Below, in pieces: positions 1 through 8,848 of a DNA stretch of 64,000 nucleotides. Below the pieces are notes generated by a model. That model worked only from the letters and a program-made list of their open reading frames with translations. It was not told the origin of the DNA and made no database searches. The position numbers and the translations under genes were made by a program. How positions within the stretch are numbered: position 1 is the first letter of the stretch; each line of letters opens with the position of its first letter. The stretch lies in assembly GCA_021399435.1 (NCBI GenBank), contig JAJTUP010000002.1:1550001-1614000 (forward strand), read 5' to 3'. This stretch comes from Diaporthe sp. PMI_573. Lineage: Eukaryota > Ascomycota > Sordariomycetes > Diaporthales > Diaporthaceae.

Positions 1-894
1 AGACAAGCTAGGAGCTCTGATGAGGACTGCTCGGCCGGCAGCGCTCAGCCGGAAACTTCGGAACAGAGGCAGCGGGCAGCTCAGAACACTTCGAAGCGGT
101 CGTATATGGTGGAATGCTGGGGGTTCGTGCCGACTGTAGCATCCTGAGGTCCGCCCGGTCTATTTTTGTGTTGGAAGGTGCCGAAGTAGGTGTGATAGTA
201 GTCCAGGCCCCAGAAAGTCCAGAAGTTAAGTGAATGAGGTGCAAACGAGCAAACAGGGTGCATTATGCACATAGCCGGTTGGAACTGAGCACATCATGAG
301 GAATGGAGATCTCTTTGGGTGGGTACGTAAACCAGGACACCTGCAGTCAAAGGCTTGGTGATCCTCCACCAACTGCAGGTCCGCTGCACCTGCGGAACTA
401 TTGTGAGAGCGGGTTGGGGTTTCTTTCCCGAGACAACCACCCCCTCCCCTGAGCAACGTCGCCATTGCCGCAAAGACCCAAACCAACTATTGTATCAGAT
501 AATTTTCTTATTGGAAGATTGGAATCCCTGGTGAGTGCTTTGACCATGAGTCACAAGCCACAGTCTTGGGCACGTCTCCACGCACTGCCTCAGCCATTCT
601 GACTGGCATAGTGCAGTGAGCTTGCTGCTGGAACCCGTCAAACCCGTCAAGCAACTCGCACAGAAATCTTCGGGCGAAGAAACTCCTTTCAAGGCAGGGC
701 TGTTCTAAAGTTGATGTCCATTTACATCAAAGCCACAGAGAAAAGTTCTGTGGGAGCGAGTCTATTTAGAATCATATCAAAACTAAGTGCATACTTGGTA
801 AGGACAGACTTATATCAACTATTACTCCTTTTCCTCCAGTGAACAATTACATCTAAGGTGTAAAGGATAACCAATACCCATTGACAAACCCACT
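1..894. other. intergenic, no gene seen
   Basis: Several short open frames run on the minus strand, but they overlap one another in different frames, have no recognisable domain and show no convincing splice structure. The right end should hold the 3' untranslated region of the minus-strand gene ending at 895. I see nothing else that can be supported. Confidence 0.5.
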
Positions 895-1506
895 TCAGTT
901 GTCATTGTTATCAGTGAAAACAACCAGCAAGTCCTTGTTACCCCCAGGGGTCGCGCTGCTTTGCTTGTTGTCCTCCTCGTTCCCCTTGTCATCCTTCCAA
1001 GCCCCAACTCCGACGTAAACCCCATGTGCAAAGGTCCTCACCCAGTCCTCGAGCCCCGGGTCGTTCTTGGGGGCGTCGATGCGGGAGACCTTGCCCTTGG
1101 AATCAAGGTGCACAAAGCGCTGAAGCGCCTTCTTCTTGTCCGCCGGCAGCTTCTGCCACGCCGCGTTGCAGTCCTGCATGAAGGTGGCGTCGCCCTTGCG
1201 CGTGTTGGGAGCCCCCTTCTGCTCGATGGTCAGATTGCCGCCGCCGCCCACAATGTAACTGATGTCGTAGTATTGGTTATTGCCCTCCGGGAAGCCGTTG
1301 AAGGTGACCTCGGCCTGCTCACCCTCGTGGCCTCCGTGGGTGGCGATGATGGCCCCAGAGACCTGCTTGCGGTCTGGGCTCTTGACAGTCCCGGTGCCAC
1401 CGTTGCCATTCACGGTTATAGTGCCCGGGTTGTTGCCGCCCTGGAAGCCATGAACCAGGAAAGTCTGGGAGTGGGAAGAGTTGTTCTTGACAGTGATGGT
1501 AGGCAT
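895..1506 (-). CDS. thaumatin-like candidate protein, no signal peptide
   Basis: Single-exon gene for 203 residues. The ATG at 1506 is preceded by a TATA element at 1678-1684, which supports this start. The N-terminal half is Gly/Asn/Thr-rich and predicted to be beta-rich. Around residue 78 it has a YYDISY stretch like the WGNISLQQGYDG segment of the gene at 3509-4264 and the D-I-S segment of fungal thaumatin-like proteins. The C-terminal half is charged and ends in an Asn/Asp tail. There is no hydrophobic leader, so classical secretion is not expected, although most thaumatin-like proteins are secreted beta-1,3-glucan binders. The resemblance is by eye only and function is unproven. It is the left member of a trio with the GH128 gene and the second such protein. 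Confidence 0.6.
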   Translation of the reverse strand: MPTITVKNNSSHSQTFLVHGFQGGNNPGTITVNGNGGTGTVKSPDRKQVSGAIIATHGGHEGEQAEVTFNGFPEGNNQYYDISYIVGGGGNLTIEQKGAPNTRKGDATFMQDCNAAWQKLPADKKKALQRFVHLDSKGKVSRIDAPKNDPGLEDWVRTFAHGVYVGVGAWKDDKGNEEDNKQSSATPGGNKDLLVVFTDNNDN

Positions 1507-1677
1507 GATGGGCAGAAAGTAATGGAAGTTGAACTTGATGCAATGCGTATGGAACGGTTGAAATCAAAGTGAGTATTGATGTAGAAGTTCGAAACAGACA
1601 GTTGAGAGTGATAAAGCCTGTGGAATGATCTATAGTGATTTCCATTCCATGCAAGCAAGGCTGCTGGGGCTTGTGTC

Positions 1678-1684
1678 CTTTATA
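1678..1684 (-). promoter_or_regulatory. TATA-like element
   Basis: TATAAAG on the minus strand, about 170 bp upstream of the ATG at 1506, inside a locally AT-rich stretch. Position and sequence fit a core promoter with a leader of roughly 100-140 nt. Confidence 0.4.
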
Positions 1685-2455
1685 ACCTTTTCTTCGAAGT
1701 CAAATGACACATATGTCCTACCTTGCACTCTCGCCTCTGTTCCGGCCCCTAGACTAAATTGAAGACCATAGAATTCGAGAGAGCTTACCTCGGTGCCTAA
1801 GGATCACGAGGGGGAAGCATAGTCACGTTGCCAATCCTTTCGCCGCAGACTGTGGCAAAGGGGATTTTGTGCTTCACAAACTAGAGAATACGCCTATACA
1901 CCCGTGCTGAGCGACCGCGAATCTTGCAGCCCCCATTTTACTCAGCAATATTTATAAGCCCTTGTCCTGACTAGGAGAATGCAACTGTAGGTCAGGGTCG
2001 GCTCAGATGACAGCATGAACTCGGAAAGCGGCTGGCGTAGCGTCTGACAACCATTTGCTTATTCGGTCTGTAGCGGTCACTTTGGGGTCAGAATATGTTG
2101 TCCACCTACCTAGCTTACATCAGACCCAGCCCTATACACCAGCCTTGTTATGCTGCGCCAGCTGACCAGTTGTAACCACGGAACTGTGAGATGGCCACTC
2201 AACCCAACCAATTTGAGACCTCATGACAGGCAAGCTTGCCTGAGCCTCGTTGTGTACGAAGGATCGGCTATCAGCCCTTCTGCTCTTAGAATAGGTGGCT
2301 TGAATACATAATTTTCGCAACAAGGCAGCCATCTCAATCTCGAAGGATTATCACATGAGCCAGCTTATGCTGCTGATGGTTTGGATGTGTTTGAATTGGG
2401 AAGTTGACGAGCTCCCAGGTTGAGACAGTAGTCGTTGGGAGGCGAAAGGCATTGA

Positions 2456-2462
2456 TATAAAA
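2456..2462 (+). promoter_or_regulatory. TATA box of the GH128 gene
   Basis: TATAAAA in the context GATATAAAAGAC, about 140 bp upstream of the ATG at 2600. Confidence 0.5.
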
Positions 2463-2599
2463 GACTGCTCCCAGGTTGCCGAACAACTCGAGACGCGAAT
2501 TTAGACATCACAATAAGAATCAACAGCTCTGGACCTATTACCAACTTCAATAGCAACTTACATAGTCTTTACAGCTCCTCTCTATTCTCACAATATACA

Positions 2600-3419
2600 A
2601 TGGCACCCTCCAAGCGCGGTCTCGGCTGGCCTTACGACAATGAGGCGGGCGCTTTCAAGCCCTACGACGCCGCTGTCAAGGACCACACTCTCACATGGCT
2701 CTTCAACTGGGAGATGTGGAAGCCCCAAGGGTTTCCAGCTGGGCTTACCTATGTCCCTCAGGTCCGCACGGCTGCCGAAGCTGGCAAGATTGACCAGGTA
2801 ATTATCCCACATTATCCATTCATCTTCCTCACTACCACCCATGAATGCTAAACACTGCTCGTAGTTCTTGGGCGGTCTTGGAAAGGTCAGCCACTTCATC
2901 GGCTTCAACGAGCCGGACCACCCCGGACAGGCAAACATGTCTGTCGGCCAGGCCGTGCAGCTGTGGAAGCAGCATGTCCTGCCGGCCAAGAAGAAGTACG
3001 GCTTCAAGCTAGGCTCGCCAGCCATGACCAACTCTCCCGCCGGCAAGAAGTGGCTGCAGGATTTCCTCAAGCAGCTCGGTGGGGACGCCCAGATCGACTT
3101 CGTTGTGGTTCACTGGTACGGGCTGGACGTCAACAACCTCAAGCAGTTCATCGAGGATATGCACAAGACGTTCAACAAGCCGCTCTGGCTGAACGAGTTC
3201 GCCTGCACGACATTCGGGGGCAAGGTGCCGAGCCAGCAGGATGTTGAGAAGTTCGAGCGTGAGGCTCTCAAGTACCTCGACGGGAAGGCGTTTGTCGAGA
3301 AGTATGCTTGGTTTGGGTCTGCCACCCACGACAACAGCATGGGTGGTGTGGCAGTTGTGAACAAGTTGGCCAACAACGGGAACCTGACTTCTGTTGGAAA
3401 GATTTACTGTGCCAAGTAG
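2600..3419 (+). CDS. GH128-type glycoside hydrolase (Asl1-like), leaderless
   Basis: Two exons, 2600-2797 and 2865-3419, flank a 67-nt GT-AG intron and encode 250 residues. The protein matches the glycosyl hydrolase catalytic core family typified by fission yeast Asl1 and classified as GH128, whose members cleave beta-1,3-glucan with a TIM-barrel fold. NEP (Glu82) fits the acid/base and WLNEF (Glu177) the nucleophile, with HWYG between them on the expected strand. The barrel spans almost the whole chain. The N-terminus (MAPSKRGLGWPYDNE) begins directly at the first barrel strand with no signal peptide, unlike many fungal relatives, so the protein may be cytosolic or leave the cell unconventionally. 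The next gene starts only 89 bp past the stop. Confidence 0.88.
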
Positions 3420-3508
3420 GTAGTTCCTGCGATTTATATCTTGCGGTGTTATCAATAATAGACTTTTGTTTACTGAGACGAGACAGACCCGCGAACCAGG
3501 CCTCTGTC

Positions 3509-4264
3509 ATGATGGCATCTGTAGAATCAGCTTCTGAGCCTGCTACCGAGGAGCCCGCCCCCGAGGAGCCTGCTGCTGCTGCTGAGCCCGTTGCTGCCGA
3601 ACAGGCCGCAGCTGACTCTGTCGAAGTCGAGTCCGTGCCCGCACAAGCAGAGGCATTCCCACAGATTCAGTTGAACATAATGTCCAGGGCAGTGGCAGCT
3701 CCAGCCAAGCCCGGTATCCAGTTGACCAACAAGAGCAAGAAGGAAGAGACGTATCAATTCTTCAACAACTACTGGAACGGCAACGGAGAGGCGGGTCCTA
3801 ACTTTGACAAGCCGGAAAAGCCGACCAAGCTGAAGCCCGGTGCGTCGACCTTCGTGGAGCTCCCGGAGTCGTTCAAAGGCCGGGTCCAGCGCGGCAAGCT
3901 GATCCCGGCGACGTGGGTCGAGTTCCAGCTGTCTGCGAGCAACGACCACAAGGCCTGGGGCAACATCAGCCTCCAGCAGGGCTACGACGGCCCCGCGATG
4001 ATCCGGTCGACGGACGGGACCAACAACTCGATCGGGTTCACCAACGACATCCTGCCAGGGGCGCCCAAGGCGGCGAGGCAGAAGAGGTCCGACGGCAAGG
4101 AGTGCCTTGCGAGCACGATGGGCAACTGGATGGGAGGTCCCAACCAGGCGGCGATTGACTACGAGAATAAGGTCGTCGGGCAGAAGAAGGCGTACATTGT
4201 CGGTGGTTCGGGGACGATTGTCGTCAACTCGAAGAACAAGAGGTTGGCTGTCGAGTTCTACTAG
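3509..4264 (+). CDS. thaumatin-like candidate with acidic Pro/Ala/Glu N-terminus
   Basis: Single exon of 251 residues starting at 3509 (MMASVES). Residues 1-50 are a low-complexity Ala/Glu/Pro segment. Residues 55-251 form a beta-rich domain containing WVEFQLS, WGNISLQQGYDG and SIGFTND, which resemble fungal thaumatin-like proteins, together with C-terminal beta strands. There is no signal peptide or transmembrane segment. Members of the thaumatin fold commonly bind beta-1,3-glucan; binding here is inferred from that likeness and from the adjacent GH128 gene. The same reading frame stays open upstream to about 3308, inside the GH128 3' end, but without supporting homology, so the ATG at 3509 is preferred. 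The 89-bp gap leaves very little room for a terminator and promoter, which suggests overlapping or joint transcription. Confidence 0.65.
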   Translation: MMASVESASEPATEEPAPEEPAAAAEPVAAEQAAADSVEVESVPAQAEAFPQIQLNIMSRAVAAPAKPGIQLTNKSKKEETYQFFNNYWNGNGEAGPNFDKPEKPTKLKPGASTFVELPESFKGRVQRGKLIPATWVEFQLSASNDHKAWGNISLQQGYDGPAMIRSTDGTNNSIGFTNDILPGAPKAARQKRSDGKECLASTMGNWMGGPNQAAIDYENKVVGQKKAYIVGGSGTIVVNSKNKRLAVEFY

Positions 4265-5151
4265 ATTGGACAATGCTTGTGTGGCTGAAGGATGGAGTGT
4301 ATTGACTTTCGCAATTTTGTAGTAGTTGGGATGTGATGTTGGCAGATTGAACTTGAGACTAGACCGTATTATACAAATACAAGTAGTATATCTAGTGCAC
4401 AGTTAATGAAGTGTGCTGCTGTGTAAGATGAGTTGGCAGAGTCAATTCGAAACTGCAACGTCGACCGAGGTTGGGGACCCTCCTGGCTGCGAGCCAATCA
4501 ATCCGTCACGGGTGTGGCCACGTGAAAGTCAATCAATGCACTGCCAGGCCGCTTCATGCTGTCCATTGGTATTTTTAGCGGGTCAAACGTGCGTAGCAAT
4601 ACGTGGCCACCCTGTGGCCTTGCTGCCTTGGGGGGCTTCTTGGGGTCGTTCCTCTGTTCACACTAGCTGGACTGGGTGCCTGGTCGCCCCCAAGTGAGCC
4701 AAGCTACAGTGGTAGTGTGGCGCTACAGTGCTGTTCAAATAAAGAAAAGGTGATCAGAATGACTCGAAATTTCCAGACGCAAGCCTGACGCTAGCCAAGA
4801 ACCCCCCCCACACCCAATTTGTGGTTCCCTCGCCCTTTTTTCTCCTAGTCACCCTTCGCTTCCTCTTTATCAACCCCAACCTCTCCGTCTCCCTCGCCGA
4901 CCTCGATCGATTCAGCCTCATCCACCAGCCAAATCCACCAGCCAACCAATCCGTCACCCTGAAAGGACCATCTACTGTTCGCCTGTCTCCACCTGTTCGT
5001 GCAAAAGCAGTCAACGACATCCAAACCAACACCTGCAGCTCCACTTGACTCGACCGATCAATCGATCAATCAATCAATCAAAACCTCGAACTCCCACCAA
5101 CCAGCAATCCAACCCATTTCCAATCGAAATCCCCCACGGTGGCATATTACA
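4265..5151. other. intergenic and long antizyme 5' leader
   Basis: No gene seen. From about 4830 the plus strand is pyrimidine-rich (CT/CCA stretches), typical of filamentous-fungal 5' untranslated leaders. It ends in an ATCA-rich repeat just upstream of the antizyme ATG at 5152. Frames that are open here begin with non-ATG codons. Confidence 0.5.
5055..5081 (+). repeat. ATCA tetranucleotide repeat in antizyme leader
   Basis: GATCAATCGATCAATCAATC-type tandem ATCA units, slightly interrupted, about 70 nt upstream of the antizyme start codon and so probably in its 5' untranslated region. Confidence 0.7.
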
Positions 5152-6142
5152 ATGGCGCCCATGAAAACTTTAAATTCCAATCAGTCGAGTAGTAATTACG
5201 GCGAGGACACGGCCCGCCAGGCCAACGTTCTCGCCTCCTGCTACGTCGTCGACGCCGCCGGCTCGCTCAAGGGCCTCCACTACTGCACTACCCTGGCTGC
5301 AGGGGCCGAGTGGTATTCCTGAGGTCCCCTTCTCAGGATTACCCTCCCCGCCGTCAAGTCCCCCCCTCGCCGCAATCACCTCGTCAAACGAGCTCGCCCT
5401 GACGCCCAAGCCTGCCAAGCGTCAGTCCACGGCATCCAACAGCGAGTCTCGTCGCCGACGAGGGGGGGCAACACTTCGCATCAGGGAAGAATGTGAGAGA
5501 TTCTTTTGCGAGACCATGGCGACCACTTTCTTCGGTGAGAGGAACGGTCGCCCATCGGTCTCCGGCCTGACGGGTGTTTATCAACAACACGATCATCCAG
5601 CAAACAACAACAGCATCGCCACCAACGCCGCCCACCGACGCCCATCCGCCGGCAGCAGCGCTGCGTCTGTCGACTCGGGATACTTTGGCTCGTACTCCAG
5701 CAACAGGCATCCCGACCAGCGCCAGCAGTTCACGCCCCCGTGCGATGGATCCGAGACGGCGTGCGACGGCGGACGTGCCAGCAGCAACATCGAGGTCACC
5801 TCGTGGATGGAGATCTGGGACTACCAGGGCGGGGCTAGCTTCCGCGCCTTCACGGCCGAGGACTACGCCCGCGGCGAGAAGACCCTGTTCACCTTCTTCG
5901 ACGCCGGTGTCGTCGGCCGCGATCTGAAAGACGCTCTCGTGGCACTGATGGAGCTGGCCGAGGCGCCTCTGGGCTGCTCCCAGCTGGCCATCTGCATCGA
6001 CCGGTCCATCGAGACTGACGAGGCCAAGACGCTGACAAAGGGCCTGCGGTGGGCGGGCCTCGAGCTGATGACCCTCGACCAATGGGCGGGGGCTATCGAT
6101 GTGACAAGCAAGGAGTGGGTGTTCATGGGCACGGAAGTGTAG
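5152..6142 (+). CDS. oaz: ornithine decarboxylase antizyme (+1 programmed frameshift)
   Basis: Antizyme binds ornithine decarboxylase monomers, blocks the enzyme and sends it to the proteasome; it also limits polyamine uptake. Two overlapping frames make the protein. The zero frame runs 5152-5319 (56 codons, ending EWYS) to TGA at 5320-5322. Skipping T5320 moves the ribosome into the +1 frame, open from 5321 to the stop at 6142 (273 codons), for 329 residues in all. The +1 frame holds the antizyme hallmarks: REECERFFCETM soon after the shift, then LFTFFDAGVVGRDLKDALV, SWMEIWDYQGGASFR, GLELMTLDQW and the terminal WVFMGTEV. UCC-UGA is the canonical antizyme shift site, used more when polyamines are high. 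No intron interrupts it. The middle 100 residues are a less conserved Asn/Ser/Pro-rich linker. Convergent with HIS7. Confidence 0.95.
5317..5322 (+). promoter_or_regulatory. oaz: programmed +1 ribosomal frameshift site
   Basis: TCC TGA: the last sense codon of the antizyme zero frame followed by its stop. This is the shift sequence conserved in antizyme mRNAs from fungi to mammals. Reading past it in the +1 frame (next codon GAG at 5321) joins exactly the frame encoding the conserved antizyme domain. Confidence 0.93.
5317..5338 (+). promoter_or_regulatory. perfect hairpin spanning the frameshift site
   Basis: TCCTGAG (5317-5323) and CTCAGGA (5332-5338) are exact reverse complements around an 8-nt loop, GTCCCCTT. 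The shift codon and the stop lie in the 5' arm. Seven perfect pairs, four of them G-C, could form in the mRNA. A role in recoding is inferred. Confidence 0.5.
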
Positions 6143-6657
6143 GATATGGACTAGCACCTTGCTTTCTCTTCCACTTTCAACAGTCTCTCGTTAGTCAGCA
6201 ATCTGCGTTTGATTCCTGGGAAATGATCTTTGGTTTGGAGTGTCGGGTCTCGATGATTTACTTGCTTATCCTGGCCTTGTGGTATCGTTCGATTGCTACT
6301 GTTCTAGGGATTTCTTAAAAGCTTTTCTGAAAATGGAGGACTTTGAACAAAACGGAAGGAAAATCTGTCATGATCACGGCAACAGCATGTACTACAAGCA
6401 CAGCATCAGGAGCACGGGAGTAAACAGCATCCAGCCTATTCCGCCATCACATGAAAATGAAAGGGGCAACAGATTTCAGTCAACAAGAAAGGCGGTGCGG
6501 TCGCAAAACCAACAGTTTAGGTAGATGCTGTTGCAATTCTATAGATTCTAATTTCCCTCGAAACCCAGCCTTGTAGTCCACTTCAAGAGAAAATGAAGCA
6601 CCCGTCCTGATTCTCTTGGGCCAATAAATTGCCATGCCCTTAGTCCACGACAGCCCA
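6143..6657. other. convergent 3' ends, no gene seen
   Basis: About 515 bp between the antizyme stop (plus) and the HIS7 stop (minus). It should hold both 3' untranslated regions. It is AT-richer than the flanking genes, with no credible coding frame. Confidence 0.5.
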
Positions 6658-8396
6658 TCACAGTTCCCCTTCGAATCCCCTCGCTACCAGGCCCTTCTTG
6701 CCCAGGTACTCCTTGACATCCCTCACCGTGTACTCCCCGCGGTGGAACATGCCCGCCCCGAGCGCCGCGTCCGTCGTCGTCTCGGAAAACACCTCCTCGA
6801 AGTGGGCCGGGTTGCCGGCGCCCGAGGAGGCGATGACGGGGATCTTGACGGCGCCCTTGACCTGGCGGATCAGCTCTAGGTCGAAGCCGCTGTTGGTGCC
6901 GTCGCGGTCGATGCAGTTGAGCAGCAGCTCGCCGCAGCCCATGGCCTCGACCGCCTGCGCCAGCTGGACGACGTCCAGGTCCCGCGTCTCGCGCCCGCCC
7001 TTGATGGTGCACGCGAAGTAGCAGTACTCCTCCCCGGCAGTTGGGCCCAGGAACTTGGTCCTGATGGTGTGGTGGGCGCCCGCCGCCTCGGGAGAGGCCA
7101 CGTAGACCCTCTTGGGGTCGATGGAGACGACGACGGCCTGGTTGCCGTAGGCGCGCGAGATCTGCTCGATGGCAGTGGTCCCGGACAGCTTGTTCCCCGC
7201 GGCGTAGTACTCCTCCGCGGCGGTGACGGCGTCCGACCCGATGCTCACCTTGTCGGCGCCGCTGCGGAAGTACATGCTCGCGATGTCCAGCGCCGACACC
7301 TTCCTCCCGTCCAGAGGGTCGACCGTGTCCCTTATGCCGCCCCCGATGGTCAACGGCACGAACACGGTCTGCGACGTGAGGCGCAGGATCTCCAGCATGG
7401 GCAGGTCCTTGAGCGGCAGGTCCCGGAAGGACGTGATGTTCAGGAAGGTCACCTCGTCCGCGCCCTGCTCGTAGTACTTCTTGGCCATGTCGACGGGTTT
7501 CCCCAGGTTGCGGACGCCGCGGTCAGCGTCCTTCTCGCGCACGTCGTATTGGTCGCCTTTTGTGACGACGAGATCGCCCGTGTCGTTTGTCCGCACATCG
7601 AGACAGGCAATTACCCGCCTGGTGAGGCCTGGCTGTGGAACTGCTCCCCCGTTGGACTGGACCGACGCTGTGGCCTGCGGTGGTGCCTGACCGAGAGTTT
7701 TCGCACCCTCCCCGCTAAGGAAAGACCTGAGAACCCTCAGCCCTGCGACGCCGCTCTTCTCAGGGTGGAACTGAGTGGCGAGGATGTTGCCTTTTGCGAC
7801 GGCACCGACAAACGTCTCACTGCCATAGCCTGCCGTGGCCACTGTCCACCCCTGGCCCTCCAGGTCCCCTTTCTCGTACGGGCATCGGTAGCTGTGGACA
7901 TAGTAGTACTTGGATCCGGGCCTCAGGTCGTGCAGGGACACGCCACCCTCCACAACAGCATCGTTCCAGCCAATGTGCGGGACAGCCTTGTCACTGTCGT
8001 CGAAGCGGGAGAGCGAAGAGGTGATTGAGCCGAGCCCGGGGCACTGGGAGTCTTCGGAAGATCCAGAGAACAGGGCCTGCATGCCAACGCAGATGCCCAT
8101 GAAGGGCTTGCCGGCGTCGATGTGGGCTTTTATGGCGGGGAGGAAACCGGCCGAGGACAGCTGTGTGAGGCAGTGACCAAAGTGGCCCACACCAGGGAGG
8201 ATGAGTTTCTAAGAGGGTTATGAGTAAGGGCACGTCAATTGTAAGTTTTCGGGGCTGGGGCGGTATTACATACATCTGCATTCTTGACCTCTTCGGGAGT
8301 CTTGACCCATGCGACCTCGTAACCAACCTTCTCGATGGCGTTGACGAGACTGCGCACGTTCCCCGCGACGTAGTCTAACAAGTGAACGGTAGGCAT
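6658..8396 (-). CDS. HIS7: imidazole glycerol phosphate synthase (HisHF)
   Basis: Two exons, 8396-8274 and 8208-6658, with a 65-nt intron (GTATGT..TTAG), encode 557 residues, close to the usual length of fungal His7. The enzyme uses glutamine to turn PRFAR into imidazole glycerol phosphate and AICAR, linking histidine and purine synthesis in the cytosol. The N-terminal glutamine amidotransferase starts [16 protein letters not shown] and carries the nucleophile Cys81 in GICVGMQ and the THFHPEKSG catalytic His/Glu. The C-terminal HisF barrel begins [10 protein letters not shown] (acidic catalytic Asp) and has DGTNSGFD (second Asp), SIGSDAV and IASSGAGN phosphate-binding loops. A TGACTCA site 85 bp upstream fits cross-pathway amino-acid control. 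Confidence 0.97.
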
Positions 8397-8848
8397 TTTT
8401 GCAAATTGTTTGATTGTAATTGCCTCATGTGAAAAGGAGTGTCCGAAAGTGAACAAAAGGCCACCGAGCCAGAAAGAGTGTGACTCAAACTCATGGGAGT
8501 CACCCACCCATTTTCATGTGGAATTTCTGAGCCGTTATCGTCACTGGAGGGGTGATCTACCTAGGTAGAGTGGTGCAGGGGCAGGAGGTTACAGGGGGTG
8601 TGTAATCCCTGTGCCCCGCGGTCAATGGCGTTCTGCCGCATACCACCGCCAAAGTTTAGAGGGACCCCAGCTCCAAGCTCCGTCACTGCTGCGCAAGCCG
8701 GCCGAGGCTAGATCCAACCATTTATTTATTCATTCATTCTTCGTCCGCTTCGCACGAACCTGCCCCCGCAAACACGCTCGACGACTCCAATGCGCCCGCG
8801 GGCATATCCATTCACAATTTGACCCTCGCATGAGTCTTACAATACGCA
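8397..8848. promoter_or_regulatory. divergent promoter HIS7 / TFIIIC subunit
   Basis: 452 bp separate the two start codons. On the HIS7 side lie TGACTCA and a second GAGTCA (reverse TGACTC) element. The remainder has CT-rich leader-like sequence toward the plus-strand gene. No coding frame is credible. Confidence 0.6.
8481..8502 (-). promoter_or_regulatory. paired Gcn4/CPC1-type sites upstream of HIS7
   Basis: TGACTCA at 8481-8487 is the consensus bZIP site of general amino-acid control. A reverse-oriented TGACTC (read GAGTCA) follows at 8497-8502, with start points 16 bp apart. The pair is 85-106 bp upstream of the HIS7 ATG at 8396, a gene known to be under this control in fungi. Confidence 0.6.

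Larger units (their letters stand above)
1507..2599. other. divergent intergenic promoter region
   Basis: About 1.1 kb between the divergent starts at 1506 (minus) and 2600 (plus). It holds TATA-like elements for both genes (1678-1684 and 2456-2462) and no credible coding frame. The genes on either side are leaderless, putative glucan-related proteins, so a shared regulatory region is plausible. Confidence 0.5.

Noticed and set aside
961..1572. 203-codon plus-strand frame over the first thaumatin-like candidate
   Set aside because: Mirror of the minus-strand gene; the minus-strand protein has a TATA box, ATG and beta-strand motifs, the mirror does not.
5384..6157. 257-codon minus-strand frame over the antizyme gene
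   Set aside because: Antisense shadow of the GC-rich antizyme coding frame; no domain in its translation.
7069..8028. 319-codon plus-strand frame inside HIS7
   Set aside because: Antisense of the conserved HIS7 exon; low-complexity translation without a family match.
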